Source of the DNA: Bacteroidales bacterium UBA6244
GTDB lineage: Bacteria > Bacteroidota > Bacteroidia > Bacteroidales > F082
Length of the DNA stretch: 32,466 nucleotides
Assembly: GCA_002440885.1 (NCBI GenBank)
Contig: DJVY01000155.1
Coordinates: 1 to 32,466 of the forward strand
Direction: 5' to 3'
Below, one piece after another: positions 24,901 to 32,466 of this stretch. The notes beneath the pieces are model-generated. The model was not told where the DNA came from. It did not search any database and saw nothing but the letters and a program-made list of their open reading frames with translations. Positions within the stretch are counted from its first letter, which is position 1; each line of letters opens with the position of its first letter. Both the position numbers and the translations under genes were made by a program.

Positions 24901-27900
24901 TTATGTTTTACATTGACCAACTCTTCGAGGTTGATATCGAAATTATTGATCTCAGGCCAAATTGAATCCCTGTCGGTGACGTACCATTGGGTAAATTCCA
25001 AAGGAACCTCATATTCGTAGTAATTGCTTGTAAAATCGCTTCCGATGCGGATAAATGCAGTTAAGTCGCCATACTCGAGTTCTTCATTTTCTTTCATTTT
25101 CTCGGCATGAACATACATTTTTATCCGTTTGTACTGCCTGAAATCAAAATCGGTGGTTTTAAACACCCCACGGGCATCGCCATCCAGCAGGTTCGCCACA
25201 TTCAATTCGAGAGATTGTTCGTTTTGCAGTATGTAATTGGTTGTGCCAAAATTAGATTCCCTGTCGATACCGGGAGGCATAATATAGTTGATCGGTTCAC
25301 GGCGACCGTTTTCCTCGATATTGACAGTAGACACAGTAAAATTGGTTTCACTTCCGTTATCCCCAGGAATATACTCACCCGGTGCAAGCAATGAATGGTC
25401 GTAGCGACGCCACTCGCCACGCACAAGCTCAAATGTAGCAAACCGTGTAATGATGGGCTTTTCGAAACCACGCATAAACAAGCGCATAAAACGTATGGAC
25501 CTGAAGTCGGAGATGTTTCCGATTACTTTATCGGGATTGCGCACCGGGATTTTAAACTGATACCAATGGACGCTGGTTAACTCTCCATTTGGCAGTTTGA
25601 TATCCGTGGCTTCAAAATCATCGGTAATAAAGTTCTCTCCCACTTTCATTTTAGCGGGATCAAGATCAATTTTGTATTGGAAATAACGTTCCGACTCACT
25701 CAGTGTATTGTCGCGGTTAATGTCTTCTACGTTGGGATAATTGGTAGCTGCGGTTGGGTATCCCTCAGGGTTGATGTCATCGGTAGGCGAATTACCTTCA
25801 GATTCATTAAATTTCTTATACCGTTCGGTCACACTGGCATATTTAGCATCCTGATCGTAATCACCGCCTCTGAAATAGTGGTAATTATCGGCAGAAGGAT
25901 CTTGATCGGCGGCTACATAAGCTCCTGAATTTGCCCCATATTTAGAGCGAATAAGCTCGAGGTAGGTGCTGTTGTAAAAACTCCGTTCATCGTCGGTACT
26001 TAAGCCATCGTACCCCACATCCTGGTGCACACGCGATCCGCCGGCATTGCTAAACGACTCAACCAAAGCTTGTAATGTGGGAATACGTCCCCAAACAGTG
26101 GTGTCTACATTCTCCACCAGTTCGGTGGTAGGCAATCCGTTTTCGTAGCTTTTGCGCCCATCGCGAAGAATATCTTCAGAAATTTCTCCAAGGTTAATAT
26201 ACAACTCCCCTTTGTTGTCGGGATCTTCGGTAAACGGATCCATCATCCAGAACTCAATGTATTCGATGTTGGAGGCTTCAAAATCAGTAGATTGAATCAT
26301 GCGCATCATACCACTCCAACGCGATTCCGGATTGAGCAGATTTCCGTTTTCATCAATCCCCGCTGAATAAAAATTACCCTCGACGTCAAAATTGTATGGA
26401 CCTCTTTCGGTGGGATAGTGCGCCAGGTTAAGCACAGCAATATTCGTAGGCACGTTGTTGCGGTTGTTGTCGCGGTTAGGGAAGACCTCTTTTTCATATA
26501 CCTGACGCACCGAATTTTTTGAGATCTCGTCCTTGTCCACGTTGCTCGGGCGTAAGCCCCCGCGCACATCATAGAATAACGGATCGATTATATACCATGC
26601 CATTTTAGCCCGGTTTTTTCCGTAGGCATACGGATCGGAAGCCCCGCTACCACTAATCATCGCTTCAGGGAACATATCCGGCTGACCTTGCGGTGTGCTG
26701 GCCAAAAACCAGGTGTTGGTGTTTTTTAAATCGATAGACGATTTCGCGCCTTCAAAATCATCGATGTAGGCTGTTCCGGTGTTGCCAATGGCTTTGGAAT
26801 GACCGGGAATAAACTGAGCAAACTCACCATCTACATTGATCTTCGACACCTCTTTAGTAGAAATACCAGGCAATTTATCGACCATCTTGGTGAGCCAGCG
26901 CGATTCGGTACGGTAGCTCATATCTAATCCCCACATGGTATTCGAGATGGGATCGTCGCCATAGTTTACCTTTTGGGTAAGCGGTCGTTCGTGGAGGTTT
27001 AACAGGGTACCTCCAATGTGGAAGTCTTTGTTTATTTCATGATCGACGTGAATCCCCATCATGCGTTTCTGCTGTACATTGAACATGGAATTGCTCTCGA
27101 GTGAAACGTTGATCGGGACACCGGAGTTCATAATTCCTTCGTTGATGATTTTTACACGTCCCAGAGTATAATCCACGGTATAATCCACATTTTCGGTTAA
27201 AGGAACACCACCGGCGGTAACTTTTACCGATCCTTGCGGCACGTTCAAGGCGTTAAGGCTGATATCAGACCCCCCTTGCGAGCGGTACATTCCTTCGAGG
27301 ATAAATTTGTTTTTATCGGGGTATTGCTCTGCTCCTGCTTTGGTCATGGTGTAAAGCGAATCGTAGGCGTATCTTTGTGCCAGATCAGGATTGTCAGGAA
27401 AAATAGAATCGCGGATATAGCTACCGAAAGGCTCTAGTTTTGTAAAGAAGATGCGTCCATTTGACGATTGGATAGTTCCTCCGTTGGTGGTGGCGTTATC
27501 GATAAAGTCGAACATGCCATCACCACCCGGGATTGGGTTCAGCTGGTTATCAAGGTTATCGAGGCCGAAAAGGTGAATAAGCGGAACACCTTCCACATCG
27601 GCCGGTCCTTCGGTAAAATATCCGGTTGGGACGCCTTCGTTGTTTCCTGAATACAGGATATTGAACATAAAATTGTCGCGTTGCACCTGATAAGCACCAA
27701 TGGAATACACGTTTTTCATCATCAGGTTCCACATGGGCATTCTGGTGTTCAAATTGCTGCTTTTAAGTAACTTAACCACCAGACAGTTAGGAGCTGTAAC
27801 CCCTTGATCGGAAAATTCCCCGATTTGATAAACGCTGTCGCTGCCGATGATGGTGTATTGCACAGCCACAGCCAACACCTGATCAGAGTTGAGGGTTGTG

Positions 27901-29303
27901 TTAAGGGATAAGAAACCTAATTTGGTATTAATAGAATATTCGGTCGATTTAAGTTTCCGGGCGTTTTCAAGTTTCACGAAGTCTTCGCCAGCAACCATGT
28001 AGTTTATTTTCCCAATGCGCAAAGGGTCGCCGGTCAGGTAATTTGTCACCTGATTAATATCGCGGATGCGGGTGGTATCCATTCTTCCCAACATGTCGTT
28101 GGAATAATTGGAGGGGTTTAGTCCTCCGGGCATTGGATGGACATAATCGTTAAACAACCAGTTGTTTCGCCCTTCACCCAAGTCGGTAAAGGCCACGATA
28201 TTTCTGTTTTCTTCGGTAGCCGCACCAATATTTGTTACCCACACCTCAATTTTTGTAATGTTGACATCAGAGGTAATGATGGGCAAATCACCCAGTGCTC
28301 GTTCGTAGTTATTTCGGAAGGCCTGTGCCAGAAAAAAGTGCTTGTTGGCTTCATAGTCGAGGGCGGTAAGTTTAAACCGGTTGGTCTGTGCTCCTCCTTG
28401 CACTGTAATGTTTTGGGTTTCACTTTGCTGCTGTGAGAAAACGGCAGTTACATGGGTTTTCCCAAACTGCAATTCCGTTTTTACGCCAAAAAGGCTCTGA
28501 CTACCACTGATCAGGGTTGAGCGCAGGGGCAGGCTCACATTTCCCGCTTCGATGAGTCGGATAATTTCATCCTCACCCCCTTCGTATTTTAGCTTTAAGG
28601 TATTCTCAAAATCGAAGGAAGACTCGGTATTATAATTGGCTTTAAACTCAATTTTATCACCAATTTTGGCCACCACATTCATTTGAATCTTCATATCGAA
28701 GTCGAAGTTGGTGGTTTTCCGTTGCCGGACATCGAGGGCGGGGTCGTCGCGTTTGGTCGAGAGAATACCGAAACTCACCTCGGCAGAACCCTGTGGCCTG
28801 ATGTCGATGGTGTTGCTTCCAAAAATACGGTCGAAGGCTTCGCCTCCGACATAGATTTTCGGAATAAGCCGTGAGCCTTCAGAGGTGCCGGCAGTTTGCG
28901 AGCGTTCAGCCCAATAACTTTTGACATCCCTGTCTAATTCATAATCCTGGTACTCATCAAAATCCATCACCGTAGGTGGGCGGTAGGTAAAATCGCCGAT
29001 CTTGCTCTCGAATTCGTAAGTGTTGGTAACGGGGTTGTATACGATGTTTCGTTGAATATTTTCAGGCGTATTGAGGAAGAGAGGGCTCTGATCCTGGTTA
29101 TCGAGGTAAGGATTACCGGTGAAATCGCGGAAAGGATAGATGAGGTCGACTTTGGTGGAATCAGGATTATTGAGTGAGTCGGGAACAATTACACCCTGTA
29201 GGAAATAATCAGGCAAACCCGATGCATTTTTCGCCATTGATTGCGATGCGAACCAACCGGCAATAAAAACAAGTAGTAAGATGTGTATCGTTTTCCTCCT
29301 CAA
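21996..29303 (-). CDS. sprA: SprA, outer-membrane translocon of the type IX secretion system
   Basis: 2435 aa, the length expected for SprA/Sov. It forms the giant outer-membrane barrel through which type IX cargo, such as the 1604-4627 protein, leaves the cell. Signal peptide at 1-24 (IHILLLVFIAGWFASQSMA). N-terminal SprA hallmarks include KIYVGGEAFDRIFGSN, IDIRPQGSAEVSFG, NYNTESSFDFENTLKLKYEG and IEAGNVSLPLRSTLISGSQS. The middle has SprA-type segments such as YIDDFEGAKSSIDL, and the end (SGGFSLRFNLAQ) is a barrel terminus. The only start before the signal peptide is TTG at 29303: an in-frame TGA lies eight codons upstream and there is no ATG or GTG. It begins 44 nt after ruvA and is probably transcribed with it. 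Confidence 0.97.
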   Translation of the reverse strand: MRRKTIHILLLVFIAGWFASQSMAKNASGLPDYFLQGVIVPDSLNNPDSTKVDLIYPFRDFTGNPYLDNQDQSPLFLNTPENIQRNIVYNPVTNTYEFESKIGDFTYRPPTVMDFDEYQDYELDRDVKSYWAERSQTAGTSEGSRLIPKIYVGGEAFDRIFGSNTIDIRPQGSAEVSFGILSTKRDDPALDVRQRKTTNFDFDMKIQMNVVAKIGDKIEFKANYNTESSFDFENTLKLKYEGGEDEIIRLIEAGNVSLPLRSTLISGSQSLFGVKTELQFGKTHVTAVFSQQQSETQNITVQGGAQTNRFKLTALDYEANKHFFLAQAFRNNYERALGDLPIITSDVNITKIEVWVTNIGAATEENRNIVAFTDLGEGRNNWLFNDYVHPMPGGLNPSNYSNDMLGRMDTTRIRDINQVTNYLTGDPLRIGKINYMVAGEDFVKLENARKLKSTEYSINTKLGFLSLNTTLNSDQVLAVAVQYTIIGSDSVYQIGEFSDQGVTAPNCLVVKLLKSSNLNTRMPMWNLMMKNVYSIGAYQVQRDNFMFNILYSGNNEGVPTGYFTEGPADVEGVPLIHLFGLDNLDNQLNPIPGGDGMFDFIDNATTNGGTIQSSNGRIFFTKLEPFGSYIRDSIFPDNPDLAQRYAYDSLYTMTKAGAEQYPDKNKFILEGMYRSQGGSDISLNALNVPQGSVKVTAGGVPLTENVDYTVDYTLGRVKIINEGIMNSGVPINVSLESNSMFNVQQKRMMGIHVDHEINKDFHIGGTLLNLHERPLTQKVNYGDDPISNTMWGLDMSYRTESRWLTKMVDKLPGISTKEVSKINVDGEFAQFIPGHSKAIGNTGTAYIDDFEGAKSSIDLKNTNTWFLASTPQGQPDMFPEAMISGSGASDPYAYGKNRAKMAWYIIDPLFYDVRGGLRPSNVDKDEISKNSVRQVYEKEVFPNRDNNRNNVPTNIAVLNLAHYPTERGPYNFDVEGNFYSAGIDENGNLLNPESRWSGMMRMIQSTDFEASNIEYIEFWMMDPFTEDPDNKGELYINLGEISEDILRDGRKSYENGLPTTELVENVDTTVWGRIPTLQALVESFSNAGGSRVHQDVGYDGLSTDDERSFYNSTYLELIRSKYGANSGAYVAADQDPSADNYHYFRGGDYDQDAKYASVTERYKKFNESEGNSPTDDINPEGYPTAATNYPNVEDINRDNTLSESERYFQYKIDLDPAKMKVGENFITDDFEATDIKLPNGELTSVHWYQFKIPVRNPDKVIGNISDFRSIRFMRLFMRGFEKPIITRFATFELVRGEWRRYDHSLLAPGEYIPGDNGSETNFTVSTVNIEENGRREPINYIMPPGIDRESNFGTTNYILQNEQSLELNVANLLDGDARGVFKTTDFDFRQYKRIKMYVHAEKMKENEELEYGDLTAFIRIGSDFTSNYYEYEVPLEFTQWYVTDRDSIWPEINNFDINLEELVNVKHNRNVAMREAGSDLALHKPYIEYIGKNKVTVLGSPSISDVKGVLLGVRNPKQRMGLDDDGNPESAIIWFDELRLTDFNDHNGWAATARVEANLADLGRVIVSGSHSSAGFASLEKKISQIPLEATTNFMVSTDLDLGKFAGEKAGLRVPMHYDYAVQTITPEYNPIDPDIKLKDDLNTYDNKAERDSLKALVVDHTVNQNINFMNVRKDRTDTKKNPQIYDIENFDVSFAYSKFRHRNIDFEYDNQDQYRGGFGYNFNPKPKNYKPFEKVKAFTSSKHLQLIKDFNFYIVPKVLSFRTDMDRNIRKVLYRDKSLGDIIIKPTIDRQWNWNRIYDLKYDFSRSLSVEFNAGANAYIKEPTIYPDKNTEEWEEYKREVWNDITSLGTMQRYNQSFKVTYNLPLKKIPVIDWVSVAVSYQALYNWAGSAFSIRDRFGNSIENSNQKQLNGNIDLQTLYNKVPYLKNLNQAATRRGGPSPANRMRGAGGQPQEPEADTTKPKVNYGKIVGDSFLKILTSIKKATITYSQANGMLLPGFIPEPDLLGMNMTTSAPTFGFVFGDQRDIRQDAAANGWLTTDPALNNPYMTKATESLSYKVNADLFGAIRIDIDGDRIYAENFQSYYRYDTLLNNFQEYTPVNRGNFNISYMAIKTSFNASNGEENSAVFQSFLENRQGVAERLARNNTEWMKTQEYVYDTLANQEFPRGYGSNSQPVLYYSFLAAYAGKDAGKLNISTPFPSFPVPNWRVTFNGLTKIKAVGKLFRSVNITHGYRSMLSLSSWTTNVNFDPTNPGRRFENSSNYVTEYDIGIVSISEQFSPLIGVDVTMHNSLSAKVEFKKSRKLDLSFVNNQLTEMTGNEVVVGLGYRVKNLKFSIGSLSGSAPAKSYRSDLNLKMDFGIRDNKTTLRRIDEENNQISAGARQYTLNFSGDYMLSQSVQLRLYYNWTSSNPYVSSQMPNSTTSGGFSLRFNLAQ

Positions 29304-29347
29304 AGCTTCTCTATTTAAATCTCACCAATTAGTTGCATGTTAGCCTC

Positions 29348-29929
29348 TTACAATGTTTTTAAAGCTTCCTTAATAAGACTTTCCACATCAACAACCAACC
29401 CTTTATCTAAAATTTTGTCAAGAGCCTTTTCGGCACTTAACTTATTAAATCCCAATATTAACAAACCTGATAACGCTTCTTCTCTTATCGTATTGTGGTG
29501 GCGGTTTACTTTTTCGACGGTAATTCCGGCTTTTGGTAACTTATCTTTCAGGTCGAGTATCATACGCTGCGCCGTTTTTCCACCTACTCCCTTTACTGAC
29601 TGAAGTCGTTTTACATCTTCATGTATGATGGCCGAATACACCTCTTCTGTTGACAAACTCGACAAGATGAGCCGGGCCGTATTGGCTCCAACACCTGAAA
29701 CAGTGAGTAAATTTACGAATAAAGACCGTTCGTTTTTGTCAGAAAAACCAAACAACTGATGCATATCCTCACGCACCAGCAAATGGGTATAAAGTTGAAT
29801 TTGTTCCTGGTCTTTAATAGCCGAAAAGGTAGTAAGCGAGATATTGACAGAGTAACCGACGCCATTTACATCAATTACAACAAAAGTCGGGTTTTTCTCG
29901 ATTAACCTGCCCTTTAAATAATCATACAT
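29348..29929 (-). CDS. ruvA: Holliday junction branch migration protein RuvA
   Basis: 193 aa. Binds four-way junctions and loads RuvB for branch migration. OB-fold domain I at about 1-62 (MYDYLKGRLIEKNPTFVVID...HLLVREDMHQLFGF); two helix-hairpin-helix motifs (LLTVSGVGANTARLIL, 74-89, and LQSVKGVGGKTAQRM, 109-123); flexible linker; domain III at about 147-193 (EALSGLLILGFNKLSAEKAL), which contacts RuvB. ruvB is not in the window. It is first in the run leading to sprA. Confidence 0.97.
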   Translation of the reverse strand: MYDYLKGRLIEKNPTFVVIDVNGVGYSVNISLTTFSAIKDQEQIQLYTHLLVREDMHQLFGFSDKNERSLFVNLLTVSGVGANTARLILSSLSTEEVYSAIIHEDVKRLQSVKGVGGKTAQRMILDLKDKLPKAGITVEKVNRHHNTIREEALSGLLILGFNKLSAEKALDKILDKGLVVDVESLIKEALKTL

Positions 29930-30008
29930 ACACTAATAGTCAGTTTTTGGTTTCTTTGGATGGGCAGGAAATGAACTTGTTCATCCCCTTTCCCTCTGCC
30001 AAACGAGG

Positions 30009-30016
30009 CAAAAGTA
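30009..30016 (-). promoter_or_regulatory. -7 promoter element of ruvA-sprA
   Basis: Minus-strand TACTTTTG, an exact TAnnTTTG match, 79 nt before the ruvA ATG. The leader holds a 14-nt inverted repeat ATGAAC-TT-GTTCAT at 29971-29984, a possible operator. Confidence 0.55.
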
Positions 30017-30119
30017 CAATTTTTAGACAAAGAACCATCCTTTTGTTGAGCTAATTCTGAAATTATCCAGATTAGTTTAGAAGGCGGCTGAAAGTAAAAA
30101 AGCAGGATACCGAATTGAC

Positions 30120-32027
30120 TTATGCCTCAGCGAGTAAATCCAGGATCGTTTGTTTAATTTTCCCTTCGGAAAGGCCGCATTCATCGTACAATTCAGCCAG
30201 TGTACCATGCTCAATAAACCTGTCGGGAATTCCACAGGCTATAACCCGGCTTTCGTAACGATGCTCATTTTTAAAACGCTTCACTGCATCGCCCAGACCA
30301 CCTTTTATGCTCCCGTCTTCAACCGTGATGACATACTCATAATTTTGAAAGGCATGATGTAGTATATCAGTGTCAACAGGCTGTAGAAACTGCATATCGG
30401 CATGACCGATAAAAACATTCTGAGCTTGCAGAGATTCCCTTACAAGACCCACAGTATTGCCGATATCGCCTATGGAAAGGACAGCCACTTGCCGGCCCGG
30501 ATGTAACCAATGGCCTTTGCCCACTTCGATGTGTTCAAAAGGAGTTTGCCATAGGTCAACCACGCCTTTTTTTCGTGGATACCTGATTGATAATGGCCCT
30601 TTACCGTATCCTGCAGCGAAGTTCATTAAATTTCGCAAAGCGATTTCATTCATCGGGGCAGCCACCACCATTCCGGGAACAAGCGACATGTAAGCCAGGT
30701 CGAAAACACCGTGATGGGTTGCGCCATCTTCACCCACCAAACCAGCCCTGTCGATACAAAAAACCACAGGCAAATTTTGCAAAGCTACATCATGAATAAC
30801 CTGATCGTAGGCACGTTGCAAAAAGGTAGAATAAATGGTACAAAAAGGCACATAGCCTTCGGTAGCCAGTCCGGCTGCAAAGGTAACAGCATGCTCTTCG
30901 GCTATGCCCACGTCAAAAGTTCTTTCAGGAAAAGCCCCTTGCATATAAATAAGAGACGAGCCGGTGGGCATGGCCGGCGTAATGGCTACGATGCGAGAAT
31001 CTCTTTGCGCCAATTCCACAAGGGTTTTTCCAAACACTTCCTGATACGACAGGAAAGGGCTTTCAACAACAGGTTTAATCAGGTCACCGGTATTTCTGTT
31101 AAACAATCCGGGAGCGTGAAAAACAGTCTGCTGCTCTTCGGCACGTTTGAACCCTTTGCCTTTGGTAGTAATCACGTGCAATAATTTAGGGCCATCTATT
31201 CCACGAATATCAGTTAAAAGTCGGGTTAGTTTTTCCACATCATGGCCATCTACAGGGCCAAAGTACCTGAAATTCATCGACTCAAACAGATTGCTTCGGC
31301 GTAAAAAAGAACCCTTTACAACTCCTTCTATTTGTTGCGCCAGCCGTTGTGTCTTTGGCCCTATTTTACCGGCTTTGCCCAACATATTCCACACCGCATT
31401 TTTAAAGTTGTTATAAATTTTCGAAGCCGAAATCACCACAAGGTAATCTTTCAGCGCTCCCACGTTTTTATCGATAGAAATCCCATTATCGTTTAAAACG
31501 ACCAGGATATCAGCGTTTGAAGCACCGGCGTTGTTCATGCCTTCCAGGGCCATTCCTCCGGCAATAGCTCCATCACCGATTACCGCTATATGCTTTCGGT
31601 GCGTCTCGCCCGATAAGCGGGCCGCCACCGCCATTCCCAATGCCGCACTAATACTGGTGGAGGCATGCCCGACGCCGAAAGCGTCATACACACTTTCATT
31701 GCGTTTCGGGAAACCACTAATGCCCTTGTACTGTCGGTTGGTATAAAACTGCTCACGTCTTCCGGTGAGTATTTTATGACCATACGCCTGATGACCGACA
31801 TCCCAAATCAGGCGGTCGTCAGGCGTGTTGAAAACATAATGCAAAGCAACTGTAAGTTCAACCGCCCCCAAACTCGACCCCAGATGACCCGGATGAACAG
31901 ACACCACATCCAGGATGAAGTGGCGTAGTTCATCACAAACCTGCTTTAGTTGCGACTTATCCAGTTTGCGCAAATCATCAGGTGTATTTATGGTTGCCAA
32001 CAAAGGGCCTGGTTTCGGATTTATCAA
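30120..32027 (-). CDS. dxs: 1-deoxy-D-xylulose-5-phosphate synthase
   Basis: 635 aa. Condenses pyruvate and glyceraldehyde-3-phosphate, the first step of the MEP isoprenoid pathway (and thiamine/pyridoxal supply), using thiamine diphosphate. Conserved H48 in HPGHLGSSLG (45-54), DVGHQAYGHKILTGR (76-90), the TPP motif GDGAIAGG (151-158) with NDNGISI (179-185), the catalytic Glu region GIAEEHAVTFAAGLA and DRAGLVGEDGATHHG, then a transketolase C-terminal domain. The start is TTG at 32027; no ATG is available upstream, and the promoter element at 32044-32051 lies 16 nt before it, so the TTG start is well supported. No clear terminator is seen between dxs and ruvA. Confidence 0.97.
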   Translation of the reverse strand: MINPKPGPLLATINTPDDLRKLDKSQLKQVCDELRHFILDVVSVHPGHLGSSLGAVELTVALHYVFNTPDDRLIWDVGHQAYGHKILTGRREQFYTNRQYKGISGFPKRNESVYDAFGVGHASTSISAALGMAVAARLSGETHRKHIAVIGDGAIAGGMALEGMNNAGASNADILVVLNDNGISIDKNVGALKDYLVVISASKIYNNFKNAVWNMLGKAGKIGPKTQRLAQQIEGVVKGSFLRRSNLFESMNFRYFGPVDGHDVEKLTRLLTDIRGIDGPKLLHVITTKGKGFKRAEEQQTVFHAPGLFNRNTGDLIKPVVESPFLSYQEVFGKTLVELAQRDSRIVAITPAMPTGSSLIYMQGAFPERTFDVGIAEEHAVTFAAGLATEGYVPFCTIYSTFLQRAYDQVIHDVALQNLPVVFCIDRAGLVGEDGATHHGVFDLAYMSLVPGMVVAAPMNEIALRNLMNFAAGYGKGPLSIRYPRKKGVVDLWQTPFEHIEVGKGHWLHPGRQVAVLSIGDIGNTVGLVRESLQAQNVFIGHADMQFLQPVDTDILHHAFQNYEYVITVEDGSIKGGLGDAVKRFKNEHRYESRVIACGIPDRFIEHGTLAELYDECGLSEGKIKQTILDLLAEA

Positions 32028-32043
32028 TTGTGTATATTTTTTG

Positions 32044-32051
32044 CAAAATTA
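32044..32051 (-). promoter_or_regulatory. -7 promoter element of dxs
   Basis: Minus-strand TAATTTTG, an exact TAnnTTTG match, ending 16 nt before the TTG start of dxs. The leader should be about 10 nt. Confidence 0.6.
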
Positions 32052-32223
32052 ACGAAATATCAGGCAATAGATGTCATCGGTTTTAATGACCCCCGGCAAC
32101 TGAGCCCATAAGACATAACCAGAAATCGAAAACCACACTTTGCTGAGTATTTGCACATTAACATCATCAACAAAAATTTACTGAAAAATATTTTATAAAA
32201 CTGCTGGAATAATACCCAGCAAG

Positions 32224-32244
32224 TCAACACTTTTATCGTGTTGA
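32224..32244. repeat. 7-bp perfect hairpin
   Basis: TCAACAC (32224-32230) and GTGTTGA (32238-32244) around TTTTATC. Confidence 0.8.
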
Positions 32245-32266
32245 ACAGGTTGAAAAAACGGATGTT

Positions 32267-32288
32267 GGGAAAGTTGGGTGGGGTTGGG
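32267..32288 (+). other. Canonical G-quadruplex motif
   Basis: Four G-runs on the plus strand: G3 (32267-32269), G3 (32276-32278), G4 (32280-32283), G3 (32286-32288), with loops of 6, 1 and 2 nt. This meets the usual G3+N1-7 rule. Confidence 0.75.
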
Positions 32289-32302
32289 AATAGATGATGA
32301 AA

Positions 32303-32335
32303 AACTTTTCCAAAGTTCCAAACTTTGGAAAAGTT
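32303..32335. repeat. 14-bp perfect palindrome, REP-like
   Basis: Arms AACTTTTCCAAAGT (32303-32316) and ACTTTGGAAAAGTT (32322-32335) around TCCAA. It looks like the AACTTT/AAAGTT palindromes I recall as dispersed intergenic repeats in Bacteroidetes; copy number cannot be tested here. Confidence 0.85.
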
Positions 32336-32346
32336 ACGACACCCAA

Positions 32347-32359
32347 GTGCCGTAGGCAC
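32347..32359. repeat. Short hairpin GTGCC-GTA-GGCAC
   Basis: 5-bp perfect GC-rich stem with a 3-nt loop, 11 nt after the 14-bp palindrome and probably part of the same repeat unit. Confidence 0.75.
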
Positions 32360-32373
32360 GACCGACTTTGTAT

Positions 32374-32393
32374 TCCCGGAATTTATTCCGGGG
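32374..32393. repeat. Hairpin with CCCGGAAT/ATTCCGGG arms
   Basis: CCCGGAAT (32375-32382) pairs with ATTCCGGG (32385-32392); the T74-G93 wobble extends it. A further CCGGGCTTTT follows, so partial terminator activity on the plus strand is possible. Confidence 0.75.
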
Positions 32394-32466
32394 TTTCCGG
32401 GCTTTTATCGAGAGTCCATGCCACTTTCCCTACTGCGCACACAAAATAATTTCTGTGACTATCTCC

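Larger units (their letters stand above)
32052..32466. other. Gene-free right edge rich in DNA/RNA structure
   Basis: I see no supportable gene. The one open frame (32060-32359, minus) runs through the palindromes and has no family features. Structures in order: hairpin at 32224-32244, G-quadruplex motif at 32267-32288, and hairpins at 32303-32335, 32347-32359 and 32374-32393, each listed separately. The last 70 bases show nothing I can name. Confidence 0.65.

Noticed and set aside
32060..32359. 99-codon open frame on the minus strand
   Set aside because: It runs through the G4 motif and perfect palindromes, lacks a family pattern, and its composition follows the repeats.
1..32466. CRISPR arrays, tRNA/rRNA genes, insertion sequences, prophage
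   Set aside because: No regularly spaced repeats, cloverleaf sequences or transposase/integrase-like proteins were seen on either strand.

Overview
The window comes from a member of the Bacteroidota. The evidence is a complete SprA (type IX secretion translocon), a surface protein with a type IX sorting tail, a Bacteroidetes-type ECF sigma/FecR pair, and many promoters carrying the Bacteroidetes -7 element TAnnTTTG. The mostly housekeeping gene set and moderate GC suggest a free-living Bacteroidales/Marinilabiliales-like bacterium; that rank is inference. I see no tRNA, rRNA, CRISPR array, transposase or prophage.

Layout. (1) 1-7744, all minus strand: a secreted carboxypeptidase-regulatory-like surface protein cut by the left edge, a 444-bp gap, then a four-gene cell-surface-signalling locus. 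Read from its promoter, that locus is ECF sigma factor, FecR anti-sigma factor, STN domain fused to an outer-membrane barrel, and a 1007-aa beta-helix protein with a type IX sorting signal. (2) 7953-11010, plus strand: a DMT/EamA transporter, rplU-rpmA closed by a strong terminator, and serS. (3) 11010-14233: serS is translationally linked to a small lipoprotein and a TPR protein, followed by rsmA. (4) 14307-18361: an NhaC-family antiporter with an extracytoplasmic N-terminal domain, a VanZ-like membrane protein fused to a C-terminal Mth938-like domain, and a membrane-anchored TPR protein overlapping it. uvrC follows. (5) 20232-20261: a terminator hairpin between convergent uvrC and tonB. (6) 20284-29929, minus strand: ruvA, sprA, gcvH, vanZ and tonB in that transcriptional order, a grouping I recall from other Bacteroidetes. 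(7) 30120-32027: dxs, followed at the right edge by a gene-free stretch packed with perfect palindromes and a canonical G-quadruplex motif.

The most interesting items are the sigma/FecR/STN-barrel/beta-helix locus, which has no TonB receptor; the VanZ-Mth938 fusion paired with a TPR protein; the palindrome/G4 cluster at the right edge; the double hairpin between sprA and gcvH; and the recurring 16-17 nt spacing between the -7 element and the start codon, which implies nearly leaderless mRNAs.
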